Source: Lysobacter capsici (GTDB lineage Bacteria > Pseudomonadota > Gammaproteobacteria > Xanthomonadales > Xanthomonadaceae). From it: a stretch of DNA of 64,000 nt. Below, piece after piece: positions 17,111 to 25,480 of the stretch. The translations under genes were made by a program, and so were the position numbers. Location: NCBI RefSeq assembly GCF_018732085.1, contig NZ_CP076103.1, positions 3,968,001 through 4,032,000 on the forward strand, in the 5' to 3' direction. The notes beneath the pieces are model-generated. The model saw only the letters and a program-made list of their open reading frames with translations. It had not been told where the DNA came from and did not search any database. Every line of letters starts with the position of its first letter. Position 1 is the stretch's first letter.

Positions 17111-17223
17111 GGTGGCCCCGTTGGCGCCTCCGCGACGATAAGTTGAAAATCCCGCCAGGGCCGGAAGGCAGCAACGGTATCGACCGATTCGGGCGCCGGA
17201 GTCACGCTTGCGGGGCCGCCACC
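17111..17223 (+). ncRNA. ffs: signal recognition particle 4.5S RNA
   Basis: The apical SRP core is exact in pattern: CCAGGGCCGGAAGGCAGCAA, with the GGAAG tetraloop and the asymmetric loop that bind Ffh. The ends pair (GGTGGCCCCG with CGGGGCCGCCACC), and five T residues follow at once as terminator. About 113 nt, the small bacterial form without an Alu domain. Confidence 0.93.
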
Positions 17224-17231
17224 TTTTTGGG

Positions 17232-17268
17232 GATTCGGGATTCGGGATTGGGGATTAGAGATTCGGGG
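17232..17268. repeat. GATTCGGG-unit repeat tract
   Basis: Degenerate tandem units ATTCGGG / ATTGGGG, directly after the SRP RNA terminator. It belongs to the same family as 2554-2645 and 31741-31771. Confidence 0.6.
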
Positions 17269-17397
17269 CGCGGTTGGCGGTGACGGTCGCCAGCTGAGCT
17301 CGCGCGGTGTTTTTGGTAGCGAATCGGGCTGAGGTCCGACTGCGTTAGCGCAAACTTCAGCGCCGATCTCGATCGCGATGCCCACCAGGCGCCGCCA

Positions 17398-18411
17398 TCA
17401 ATCCGACGCCAACGACAGCGCCAGCGCCAGCGCATCGGGCTCGCGCCCGGTCTTCCATTGGTCGATCACCTTCCAGCGCTTGCGGTCGATCACCGCGACC
17501 TCGTCGCCGCCGCTGATCGCCACATACACCCGCGGCCGCTTCGGATCGGCGATCACCCCGATCGGCAGCGCCGCGCGGCCGAGCATGGTGTCGCGGTACG
17601 CCGCGCCGTCGCGTTGCAGCGCGATCGTCGCCACCGGTTTCTTGCGCTTGGCGTCGAACACCGACAGCATCCCGGCGCGCGCATTGCTGACCAGCGCGTG
17701 GCGACCGTCGGCGGTGAACACCACCCGGATCGGGAAACCCGGGCTCGACAAGGTCGCGCGGATCGCCAGGGTTTTGGCGTCATGCACGGTCACGGTGCCG
17801 GCGTCGCGATTGCTGACCCAGACCTCGTCGCTGCCGGGTCGCACCGCGATGCCTTCGGCGCCCGCGCCGGCCGGCACTTCGTCGGTCTTGGTGTTGTCGG
17901 TCAGATCGACGCGGCTGACGGTGCCGCGATCGACCTTGCTCACATACGCGGCCTTGCCGTCGGCGGCGACCGCGACCATGTGGCCCTTGCCCTCGCCCAG
18001 TGCGATCGCCGCGACGATCCGGCCGCTGGCCACGTCGATGCGCAGCAGATGTTTGGACGCCTCGGTGGTCGCGAGCGCCTCGCGATCGCCGGGCAGGAAG
18101 CGCAGCCCGTGCGGCCGGCCGTGTTCGCCCAGCTCGATCGATCGCGGCGGGGCCGCGCCGCGCAGATCGAGCACGCTCAGGGTATGTCCGGGCTCTTTGC
18201 CGCCGTAATTCGCAACCAGCGCGATCGCGCCGTCGTGACTGACCGCGATCTCATGCGGCGCATGTCCGGTGGCGAATTCGCCGAGCTTGCGACCATCGTC
18301 CAGCGACAGGCGCCAGAGGGTGTCGGCGGCTTTGTTGCCTACCAAAAGCTCGGCTGAAACCGCGGGCACCGAAGCGCAGAGCAAGAAGCACAGGCACAGT
18401 GAACGGAACAT
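17398..18411 (-). CDS. periplasmic YVTN/YncE-like beta-propeller protein
   Basis: 337 residues with a signal peptide (LCLCFLLCASVPAVSAE). Repeated blades have the pattern H-x-I-A-V/V-A-x-D-G-x-x-A-L/Y-V-x-N (HEIAVSHDGAIALVANYGG, HMVAVAADGKAAYVSKVDRG, EGIAVRPGSDEVWVSNRDAG, IRVVFTADGRHALVSNARAG, IGVIADPKRPRVYVAISGGD). Such proteins form seven-bladed propellers in the periplasm; ligands are mostly unknown. No enzyme motif is seen, and the neighbours give no hint. Confidence 0.88.
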   Translation of the reverse strand: MFRSLCLCFLLCASVPAVSAELLVGNKAADTLWRLSLDDGRKLGEFATGHAPHEIAVSHDGAIALVANYGGKEPGHTLSVLDLRGAAPPRSIELGEHGRPHGLRFLPGDREALATTEASKHLLRIDVASGRIVAAIALGEGKGHMVAVAADGKAAYVSKVDRGTVSRVDLTDNTKTDEVPAGAGAEGIAVRPGSDEVWVSNRDAGTVTVHDAKTLAIRATLSSPGFPIRVVFTADGRHALVSNARAGMLSVFDAKRKKPVATIALQRDGAAYRDTMLGRAALPIGVIADPKRPRVYVAISGGDEVAVIDRKRWKVIDQWKTGREPDALALALSLASD

Positions 18412-18495
18412 GCGGGCGACCGGTCGGACGATAGGGAAGGCCGACGCTACAACAAAGCGGCTATCGCTTCATGTGCCGCGGTCTCGGCGAGGAAA

Positions 18496-18632
18496 GTCGC
18501 TGGATTCCCGCGTTCGCGGGAATGACGTTGGGTGGAAGTTTGGCGATCTGTTCGATCCTCGGCTTCGGCGCTTGCCTGGATCGATTCGCTCCCCCCAGTC
18601 CGTCATTCCCGCGAACGCGGGAATCCAGCGAC
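18496..18632. repeat. pair of ATTCCCGCGAACGCGGGAAT repeats, inverted
   Basis: Two 32-bp copies of the same element at 18496-18527 and 18601-18632, in opposite orientation. Each contains ATTCCCGCGNNCGCGGGAAT, itself a palindrome, flanked by CGTC and CCAGCGAC. Layout and core resemble dRS3-type ATTCCC-N8-GGGAAT repeats of other proteobacteria. A second inverted pair occurs at 46487-46570. The gap 18412-18689 otherwise holds no gene. Confidence 0.85.
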
Positions 18633-18689
18633 TTTAAGCCTCACCCACAAGCAACCGCGACCTTCGCACCTTTGAAACGACTGCGTTCG

Positions 18690-19121
18690 TCAACTCGCCT
18701 CTGGCGGCGTTGGATGCAACCAACCCGCCTCCCCATCCGCATAGCGCTCATGCTTCCAGATCGGCACTCGCCCCTTGGTCTCATCGATGATGAAACGGCA
18801 GGCGGCGAAGGCCGCATCGCGATGGGCCGCGCTGACGCCGACCCAGACCGCGAGTTCGCCGATCGCCAGATCGCCGACGCGATGCACGCAACGCGCGTCG
18901 ACGATCGCGAAGCGTTCGATCGCTTCGTCCACGATGCGCTCGCCCTCGCTGTCGGCCAGCGCGGCATAGCTTTCGTAACGCAGGCCGGCCACCGCGCGGC
19001 CACCGTGGTGGTCGCGCACCCAGCCTTCGAAACTGGCGTAGGCGCCGGCGTGGGCGTTGAGCAGTTGCTCGCGCAGCGGCGCGATCTCGAACGGTTGCGG
19101 CGACAAGAGGAATCGTTTCAT
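18690..19121 (-). CDS. moaE: molybdopterin synthase catalytic subunit MoaE
   Basis: 143 residues. MoaE signature segments are in order: FEGWVRDHHGGRAVAGLRYESY, the central CVHRVGDLAIGELAVWVGVS, FIIDETKGRVPIWKHE with the active-site Lys, and a C-terminal GWLHP. Together with thiocarboxylated MoaD it converts cyclic pyranopterin monophosphate to molybdopterin. The gene starts 3 bases after the moaD stop. Confidence 0.96.
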   Translation of the reverse strand: MKRFLLSPQPFEIAPLREQLLNAHAGAYASFEGWVRDHHGGRAVAGLRYESYAALADSEGERIVDEAIERFAIVDARCVHRVGDLAIGELAVWVGVSAAHRDAAFAACRFIIDETKGRVPIWKHERYADGEAGWLHPTPPEAS

Positions 19122-19124
19122 CGC

Positions 19125-19367
19125 TCAGCCTCCCGACACCGGTGGAATGAAGGCGACTTCGCTGCCGGCGCGCGGCGCGTCGTCCCAATGCGCGAACGCG
19201 CCGTCGACCGCGACGCGCAGGCGCTGCGCCGGCAAGACGAAGCCGTGGCGTTCGCGCAAGCTCTCGTACAGGCCGCGCAAGTCGCCGCTGTCGGCATCGA
19301 CCGATTCGCTGGCGACACCGGCGGCGTCGCGCAGGCTGGCGAAATACAGCACGGTCAGGCGGCTCAT
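19125..19367 (-). CDS. moaD: molybdopterin synthase sulfur-carrier subunit MoaD
   Basis: 80 residues with the ubiquitin-like fold pattern and the C-terminal GG (FIPPVSGG) that is adenylated and thiocarboxylated. The start overlaps the moaC stop as ATGA, so the two are translationally coupled. Confidence 0.95.
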   Translation of the reverse strand: MSRLTVLYFASLRDAAGVASESVDADSGDLRGLYESLRERHGFVLPAQRLRVAVDGAFAHWDDAPRAGSEVAFIPPVSGG

Positions 19368-20053
19368 GCACCGGTTCCTTGCGTGCCGCGCGTCGTGCCC
19401 GCGCGTTTGCGCGGCGCGGGTTTGGCGGTTACGCGCTTGGTGGATGCAGCTTTCTTGGCGGCGCGCTTGGGAGCCGCGACCGCGGACGCCGCAGCCGACG
19501 GCTGGACGCGCTTGACCGCGCCGCGCTTCGATTCGACCTCACCCGCGTGCACGCCCGCAACCACCGCATCGCTACGACCGAAATCGCGCTTGCCGCCGCG
19601 CTTGCCGAGCAATTGCGCCGGGCCGAGCACGATCGCGTGCGACAGCGCCTTGCACATGTCATACACGGTGAGCGCGGCGACGGTGGCGCCGGTCAGCGCT
19701 TCCATCTCCACGCCGGTGCGATGGGTGGTCTTGACCGCGCATTCGATCGACAGGCTGTTCGCGCCGTCCCAGTCGATGGCGAAGCGGCAGCCGTCGATCG
19801 GCAGCGGATGGCAGAACGGAATCAGTTCGTGGGTGCGCTTGACCGCCAGGGTGCCGGCGATGATCGCGGTATCGATCACCGCGCCCTTCTTGCTGCGCAG
19901 CCCGTCGGCGCGCAATTGCGCGGCGACCGCTGCGGGAAAGCGCACGCGGCAGCGCGCGATGGCCTCGCGCGCGCTGATCGCCTTGTCCGACACGTCGACC
20001 ATGGCCGGGCGGCCGGCGCGGTCGAGGTGGGTCAGGGAAGCTTTGGGTTTCAA
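19364..20053 (-). CDS. moaC: cyclic pyranopterin monophosphate synthase MoaC with a basic C-terminal tail
   Basis: 229 residues. The MoaC core is complete: HLDRAGRPAMVDVSDK, AGTLAVKRTHELIPFCHPLP, TTHRTGVEMEALTGATVAAL and TVYDMCKA. It carries out the second half of the GTP-to-cPMP conversion begun by MoaA. After GKRGGKRDFGR the usual protein ends; here about 65 more residues follow, rich in Ala, Lys, Arg and Pro (KRAAKKAASTKR, KPAPRKRAG), like histone-H1-type tails. No ATG is near; the start is TTG at 20053, overlapping the upstream TGA as TTGA with GGAG 8 bases before it. Confidence 0.93.
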   Translation of the reverse strand: MKPKASLTHLDRAGRPAMVDVSDKAISAREAIARCRVRFPAAVAAQLRADGLRSKKGAVIDTAIIAGTLAVKRTHELIPFCHPLPIDGCRFAIDWDGANSLSIECAVKTTHRTGVEMEALTGATVAALTVYDMCKALSHAIVLGPAQLLGKRGGKRDFGRSDAVVAGVHAGEVESKRGAVKRVQPSAAASAVAAPKRAAKKAASTKRVTAKPAPRKRAGTTRGTQGTGA

Positions 20054-20733
20054 ATCGCCAGACTCCAACGCAGTGCGAACCCGGGATCGCGCGGGCCGAA
20101 CAGGAAATGCAGGACCCGCCGCCGCCCACGGGGTTGGACGGCCTTGGATGAGGCATGCAGCAGCAACGGTCGCATGATAAGCAGATCGCCGGGCTGAGCG
20201 GTGCATTCGACTTCGCCGTTCGCGGTGCGCAGGCGTCGCGCCGTTTCCGGATCGAGCCGGCCGTGGCGATGCGAACCGGGCACCACGCGCAAGGGGCCGT
20301 CGCCGGCGCCGCAGGCATCCACGTGCAGGCGTACCGCGAGCGTGCGCTCCAGCAGCGTCGTCGGCGGTTGCACGAAATGCCGATCCTGCTTGAGCGACCA
20401 GCCGCTCAGGGCCGGATGCGCGACGCGTTGCGCGACCGGGATCGACAGGTCCTGATGCAGGGCGACGTTCCAGTTGCGTCCTTCGCTCTTGCGGAACAGG
20501 GTGCATTGCACGGCAACCGCGTCTTCGTCCAACAGCCGCGCGGCCTGCAAGTGACTGCGCAGGCGCGCGGCCAGATCGCGGCACCAGGGCTGCTGCAGCA
20601 GTTCCCGGGTGCCGGCATCGGCGTCGCCTGCGTCGGCGACCTCGGGTTGCGCCGCGATCTGCGCCAGTGCCGGTGCGGTGATCGCGGCGTTGATGTGCTG
20701 GAAGCCTTGAGAGATCAGGGTGTGGTCGGTCAT
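20050..20733 (-). CDS. phytanoyl-CoA dioxygenase (PhyH)-family oxygenase
   Basis: 227 residues. Fe(II)/2-oxoglutarate ligands are visible: HQD in NVALHQDLSIP, the distal His in MRPLLLHASS, and an Arg-rich RRRVLHF strand that would bind 2-oxoglutarate. The middle AVRLHVDACGAGDGPLRVVPGSH is typical of the family. The substrate is unknown. It lies first in a unit with moaC-moaD-moaE and its stop is shared with the moaC TTG start, so it is expressed with cofactor synthesis genes. I know no reason for that link. Confidence 0.87.
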   Translation of the reverse strand: MTDHTLISQGFQHINAAITAPALAQIAAQPEVADAGDADAGTRELLQQPWCRDLAARLRSHLQAARLLDEDAVAVQCTLFRKSEGRNWNVALHQDLSIPVAQRVAHPALSGWSLKQDRHFVQPPTTLLERTLAVRLHVDACGAGDGPLRVVPGSHRHGRLDPETARRLRTANGEVECTAQPGDLLIMRPLLLHASSKAVQPRGRRRVLHFLFGPRDPGFALRWSLAI

Positions 20734-20740
20734 GCGGGTT

Positions 20741-21698
20741 CGAATGCCGCGATCTGAGAGGAAAGCGTCGGGGCTGAAGCCCCTCCCACAAAAGATTGCG
20801 CGAACTTCGAAGTCTTTTGTGGGAGGGCTTTCAAGCCCGATGCTTTTCGGTCAGTGCTCGATACATCACCCGAGCTGGATCGCGTGGCTTCAATCGATCC
20901 GCCGCTGGGAACAAGGAGTGATGTATCGATGCCGTTCATGCTGGGTCGAATGCCGCGATCTGAGAGGAAAGCGTCGAGGCTGAAGCCCCTCCCACAAAAG
21001 ATTGCGTGAACTTCGAAGTCTTTTGTGGGAGGGCTTTCAAGCCCGATGCTTTTCGGTCAGTGCTCGATACATCACCCGAACTGGATCGCGTGGCTTCAAT
21101 CGATCGGCCGCTGGAAACCCGGAGTGATGTATCGATGCCGTTCATGCTGGGGCGAATGCCGCGATCTGAGAGGAAAGCATCGGGGCTGAAGCCCCTCCCA
21201 CAAAAGACTTCGAAACCTGCGCAATCTTATGTGGGAGGGCTTTCATGCCCGACGCTTTTCGGTCAGGGCTCGATGCAGCGTCCGAGCTGGATCGCGTGGT
21301 TTCAATCGATCCGCCGCTGGGAACCCGGAGTGATGTATCGATGCCGTTCATGCTGGGTCGAATGCCGCGATCTGATAGGAAAGCGTCGGGGCTGGAGCCC
21401 CTCCCACAAAAGATTGCGCGAACTTCGAAGTCTTTTGTGGGAGGGCTTTCAAGCCCGATGCTTTTCGGTCAGTGCTCGATACATCACCCGAACTGGATCG
21501 CGTGGCTTCAATCGATCGGCCGCTGGAAACCCGGAGTGAGGTATCGATGCCGTTCATGCCGGGTCGACTGCCGCGATCTGAGAGGAAAGCATCGGGGCTG
21601 AAGCCCCTCCCACAAAAGACTTCGAAACCTGCGCAATCTTATGTGGGAGGGCTTTCATGCCCGACGCTTTTCGGTCAGGGCTCGATGCAGCGTCCGAA
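20741..21698. repeat. 206-bp tandem repeat, five copies
   Basis: Units begin at 20741, 20947, 21153, 21359 and 21565 (CGAATGCCGCGATCTGA), exactly 206 bp apart; the last is truncated near 21698. Each unit has an inverted repeat (AGCCCCTCCCACAAAAGA / TCTTTTGTGGGAGGGCT) around a roughly 20-bp loop. In units 1, 2 and 4 the loop reads TTGCGCGAACTTCGAAG; in units 3 and 5 it is turned round (CTTCGAAACCTGCGCAA). Units 2-3 and 4-5 thus form a 412-bp dimer. On the minus strand each unit holds a 69-codon frame whose stop overlaps the next frame's ATG. Confidence 0.95.
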
Positions 21699-21718
21699 CC
21701 CAATCGCATCGCCCCCCC

Positions 21719-22750
21719 TCACCCACCGATCAGGAACATTTCCACATGCCGCTTCGAACGCGGCGCATCCATCGCGCGCAGTTCGCTGTAGCGGTCGTTG
21801 CGGCGCGTCCACAGCTCGGCCAGGCGCTGCGCGAACGCCAGTTCGCCCTGGGCCAGCGCCGGGCGCAGGTCGGTGCCTTCGGCGGCGAACAGGCAGGTGT
21901 ACAGGCGGCCGTCGGCGGACACGCGCGAGCGGTGGCAGTCGCCGCAGAACGGCGCGCTGATCGAGGAGACGAAGCCGATCTCGCCGCCGCCATCGGCGAA
22001 GCCGTAGCGCGAGGCGACCTCGCCACGGTAATTGGCGTCGAGCGGGCGCAGCGGCCAGCGCGCGTGGATGCGGTCGCGCAGTTGCTGCGAGCTGACCACG
22101 CCCTGCTCGCTCCAGCCGTTGCAGTTGCCCACGTCCATGTATTCGATGAAACGCAGCACGTGGCCGCTGCCGCGGAAATGTTCGACCAAGGGCAGCACCT
22201 GATCTTCATTGACGCCGCGCTGGATCACGCAGTTGATCTTCAGCGAATCGAACCCGGCCGCGCGCGCGGCCTCGATCCCGGCCAGCACGTCGGCGACGTC
22301 GCCGCGGCCGCCAGACAGGCGCCGGAACAACTCGGGTTCGAGCGCGTCGAGGCTGACGGTCAGGCGGCGCAGGCCGGCCTCGCGCAGCGCGCGCGCCTGG
22401 CGCGCGAGCAGCGAGCCGTTGGTGGTCAGGGCCAGATCGTCCAGGCCGTCGATCCGCGCCAGCCGCGCGATCAGCTCGGGCAGACGCTTGCGCAGCAGCG
22501 GTTCGCCGCCGGTCAGGCGCAGCTTGCTGACGCCGACGCGGACGAAGCCGCGCACCAGGGTTTCGATCTGGTCGAAGCTCAGGCGCGAGGCCGCATCCAG
22601 GCCGTGGTCGTCGGGCACGCGCTCGGCCGGCATGCAGTAGGGGCAGCGGAAATTGCAGGCCTCGATCACCGACAGCCGCAGGTCGCGCAGCGGCCGGCCC
22701 TGGCGATCCAGCGGGACCGGCGGCAGCGGCAGACCTGGGACGGCGTTCAC
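21719..22750 (-). CDS. moaA: GTP 3',8-cyclase MoaA
   Basis: 343 residues. Radical-SAM cluster CNFRCPYC near residue 32, a GGEPLLR motif, and a second C-terminal cluster (FCGDCHRSRV ... LYTCLF, CxxC-x13-C) that binds GTP. The protein ends in the conserved GG. It opens the GTP ring system to start molybdopterin synthesis, with MoaC acting next. It is on the same strand as moaCDE but separated from them by the PhyH gene and the 206-bp array. Confidence 0.96.
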   Translation of the reverse strand: MNAVPGLPLPPVPLDRQGRPLRDLRLSVIEACNFRCPYCMPAERVPDDHGLDAASRLSFDQIETLVRGFVRVGVSKLRLTGGEPLLRKRLPELIARLARIDGLDDLALTTNGSLLARQARALREAGLRRLTVSLDALEPELFRRLSGGRGDVADVLAGIEAARAAGFDSLKINCVIQRGVNEDQVLPLVEHFRGSGHVLRFIEYMDVGNCNGWSEQGVVSSQQLRDRIHARWPLRPLDANYRGEVASRYGFADGGGEIGFVSSISAPFCGDCHRSRVSADGRLYTCLFAAEGTDLRPALAQGELAFAQRLAELWTRRNDRYSELRAMDAPRSKRHVEMFLIGG

Positions 22751-22817
22751 ACGAAGGCTCTCAATCGGTGGCTCTCAATCGAATGGCGCTCAATCGATGG
22801 CGTTCAAGCCAGGCGCG

Positions 22818-23576
22818 TCAATCGAACGGCGCCTGCGCGGCGGTGGGATCGGCGAGGTCGACGACCTCGCCGGGCCTGCCTACACGATACCCCCGCGCGG
22901 CCAGCGCGTCGCCTTCCTCGCGGCTGCCGTAGTGGTACAGCAGGCAGCGTTCGAGCAGCGCGCGCGGGTATTCGCGCTCCAGATCCTCGATGCCGCTGTG
23001 CGAGGGATTGCCCTCCAGCGCGCAGTCGTGGGCGATCAATTCGCCCGCATCGGCATACTTGGCCAGCATTTCCGGGATCGGCCGGGTGTCGCCGGTCCAG
23101 ATCGCGCTGCCGCGCAGGCGCAGACCGAAGCTGCTGTCGGGCCAGTGGTGGCGGGTCGCGAACACTTCCATGCGCAGGCCGCGGTGCCAGAAATGGCCGC
23201 TGACCGGGATCAGCTGGAACGCGTCCCAGAAATTCACCCCGCCCTCGGCCAGCACGTTGGGGTAGTCGGCCACGCGCTGGTGCAGCAGCGGCACGATCGG
23301 CGCCGGCACGTACAGGCGGACCTTGCCGCGCCGGGTTTCGTCGAAGTAGTGGGCCACGAACAGGCGCTCGAAGCCGCCGATGTGGTCCAGATGGTTGTGG
23401 GTGACGAACAGGGCCTCGGGCATGCGGCCGTAATGGGCGAGAAAGGCGGTCAGCCCCTCGCCGCCGCAGTCGACGGTCAGCCACGGCTCGCCGTCGCGCT
23501 CCAGCGTCGCCATCGCCGAACCCAGTTCCACCGCCGACGCATTGCCGACACCGTGCAGACGCAGCCGCCAAGTCAT
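22818..23576 (-). CDS. metallo-beta-lactamase-fold hydrolase
   Basis: 252 residues. The zinc motif THNHLDHIGG (about 59-68) and a downstream IWTGDTRPI and HDCALEG supply the two-metal site in an RNase Z-like arrangement. No exosite typical of tRNase Z is seen, and the protein is shorter. The substrate is unknown. The 67 bp before moaA contain short CTCAATCG direct repeats. Confidence 0.85.
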   Translation of the reverse strand: MTWRLRLHGVGNASAVELGSAMATLERDGEPWLTVDCGGEGLTAFLAHYGRMPEALFVTHNHLDHIGGFERLFVAHYFDETRRGKVRLYVPAPIVPLLHQRVADYPNVLAEGGVNFWDAFQLIPVSGHFWHRGLRMEVFATRHHWPDSSFGLRLRGSAIWTGDTRPIPEMLAKYADAGELIAHDCALEGNPSHSGIEDLEREYPRALLERCLLYHYGSREEGDALAARGYRVGRPGEVVDLADPTAAQAPFD

Positions 23577-23603
23577 TCCAGCCCTCTTATTTCGCCCAAG
23601 TAC

Positions 23604-24353
23604 TTAGTAACCACGTTCCCAGGCGCGTTCATAGGCCGTGCGCAATCGGCCGAAGTCGGCCTCGACCTGCTCGGGACTGCGCGAACCGCGCAGTTTCAGC
23701 AGCGACCGCTTGAGCCGGGCGAGGTTGCGCTCGCGCCAGGCGGTGGCCGGAATGCGGATCGCGCCGCGGTCCAGGTCGATCACCCAGCCCTGTCCGGCGG
23801 TGTCGAACAGCAGGTTGGTGGCGTTGAGGTCGGCGTGGTCCAGCCCGGCGCGGTGGCAGCGCGCGATCAGCCGGCCGGCTTCCTCCCACGGCGCGCCGTC
23901 GCCGGCGACCGCGGCACGGTCGGCCAGCGAACGCACGCCGTCGAGCCGCTCGATCATGATCGCGGCGTAGTAATGCAGGCCGTCGCGGCGGTACCAGGCC
24001 GCGACCGGCGCCGGCACCGGCAGGCCCTTGCGCGCGAGTTCGCGGGTCAGGCGGAATTCGGCGAAGCTGCGGGTCTTGTTGGCGCCCTGCCACCAGTAGC
24101 GATCGCGGTTGAAGCGCGCGACCAGGCCGCCGCGCAGGTAGCGCCGCAGCACCACCTGGCCGAACGGCGCGTCCACGAACCAGGCGCCGCCGCGGCCGCC
24201 GCTGTCGACCGGACGCGCCTTCTCGCCCCAGTGCGCGGGCGAGAACCAGTCCGGCGCGGCTTGCTGCACCCGCTCGCGGTCGAACACAATCGCACCGTAC
24301 CCGCTGTCGTCGCGGTACGGTGTCAGTCCTTCGGCGGCGTCATAACCCGTCAT
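23604..24353 (-). CDS. kdkA: 3-deoxy-D-manno-octulosonic acid kinase
   Basis: 249 residues with the KdkA-type small kinase pattern: GGAWFVDAPFGQVVLRRYLRGG and NRDRYWWQGANKTRSFAEF, a catalytic loop HADLNATNLLFD, and the metal segment VIDLDRG. It phosphorylates KDO at O-4 in the lipopolysaccharide inner core. The divergent heptosyltransferase supports an LPS role. The two start codons are only 22 bp apart, so the promoters must overlap coding sequence or the starts lie further in. Confidence 0.92.
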   Translation of the reverse strand: MTGYDAAEGLTPYRDDSGYGAIVFDRERVQQAAPDWFSPAHWGEKARPVDSGGRGGAWFVDAPFGQVVLRRYLRGGLVARFNRDRYWWQGANKTRSFAEFRLTRELARKGLPVPAPVAAWYRRDGLHYYAAIMIERLDGVRSLADRAAVAGDGAPWEEAGRLIARCHRAGLDHADLNATNLLFDTAGQGWVIDLDRGAIRIPATAWRERNLARLKRSLLKLRGSRSPEQVEADFGRLRTAYERAWERGY

Positions 24354-24375
24354 CCGCCCGAGTCTAACAAGTCAC

Positions 24376-25452
24376 GTGACCCATTCGTCTCTCAGCGCCG
24401 CTCCTTCGATCTGCCTGCTACGCCTGTCGGCGCTCGGCGATGTCACCCACGTCGTGCCGCTGGTGCGCACCTTGCGCGAGGCGCGGCCGCAGGCGGCGAT
24501 CACCTGGGTGATCGGCAAGGGCGAGCGGCGCCTGCTCGAAGGCCTCGAAGGCGTGCGCTTCGTCGAATACGACAAGAAGAGCGGACTGGCCGGCATGCGC
24601 GCGCTGGGCCGCGAGCTGCGCGCGCTGGGGCTGGCCGACGGCCGGTTCGAGGCGTTGCTGCAGATGCAGGTCGCCGCGCGCGCCAATCTGCTGTCGGCGT
24701 TCGTCCCGGCGCGGCGCCGGATCGGCTACGACCGCGCGCGTTCCAAGGACCTGCACGGCCTGTTCGTCAACGAACGCATCCCCGACCGCCCCGGCATCCA
24801 CGTGCTCGATGCGATCGGCAGCTTCTGCGAACCGCTCGGCCTGCGCCAGACGCGGGTGGTCTGGGACCTGCCGGTGCCCGACGAAGCACGCGAATGGGCG
24901 CGCGCGCAATGGCCGCGCGACGACGTGCCGACCTTGCTGATTTCGCCGTGCTCCAGCCACACCCTGCGCAACTGGCGCGCCGAGCGCTACGCCGCGGTCG
25001 CCGATCACGCCGCGCAGCGCGGCTGGCGGGTGGTGATGTGCGGCGGCCGCAGCCAGCTCGAACGCGACACCACCGATGCGATCATGGCGGCGATGAGCCA
25101 TCCGGCGCTGGACCTGGTCGGCAAGGACACGCTCAAGCAATTGCCGGCGCTGCTCGAACGCGGCCAGTTGCTGATGACCCCGGACTCCGGCCCGATGCAC
25201 ATCGCCAACGCCATGGGCACCAAGGTGCTGGGCCTGCACGCGGCCAGCAACCCGGCGCGCAGCGGCCCGTACAGCGACCTGCGCTACTGCGCCGACCGCT
25301 ACGACGACGCCGCGCGCAAGTACCTGGGCAAAGCCGCGAGCGAGATCGCCTGGGGCACCAAGATCGAACACGACGGGGTCATGGACCTGATCGGCGTCGA
25401 CGACGGCATCGCCGCGTTCGAACGCTACCGCGCCGATCATCCGGGCAGGTAA
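24376..25452 (+). CDS. glycosyltransferase family 9 heptosyltransferase
   Basis: 358 residues. The GT9 N-terminal pattern ICLLRLSALGDVTHVVPLVR is followed by a C-terminal donor site: KDTLKQLPALLERGQLLMTP, DSGPMHIANAMGTKVLGLH. These enzymes add ADP-heptose to the LPS inner core at the cytoplasmic face of the inner membrane. The start is a GTG with no clear ribosome site; no ATG is available before the core. It is divergent from kdkA. Confidence 0.9.
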   Translation: MTHSSLSAAPSICLLRLSALGDVTHVVPLVRTLREARPQAAITWVIGKGERRLLEGLEGVRFVEYDKKSGLAGMRALGRELRALGLADGRFEALLQMQVAARANLLSAFVPARRRIGYDRARSKDLHGLFVNERIPDRPGIHVLDAIGSFCEPLGLRQTRVVWDLPVPDEAREWARAQWPRDDVPTLLISPCSSHTLRNWRAERYAAVADHAAQRGWRVVMCGGRSQLERDTTDAIMAAMSHPALDLVGKDTLKQLPALLERGQLLMTPDSGPMHIANAMGTKVLGLHAASNPARSGPYSDLRYCADRYDDAARKYLGKAASEIAWGTKIEHDGVMDLIGVDDGIAAFERYRADHPGR

Positions 25453-25480
25453 ACCTTCTTCCGACAAGGACACGTTGCGC

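Noticed and set aside
20741..21698. 206-bp array as a CRISPR
   Set aside because: Units are long and nearly identical throughout; there are no short repeats with unique spacers and no cas genes.
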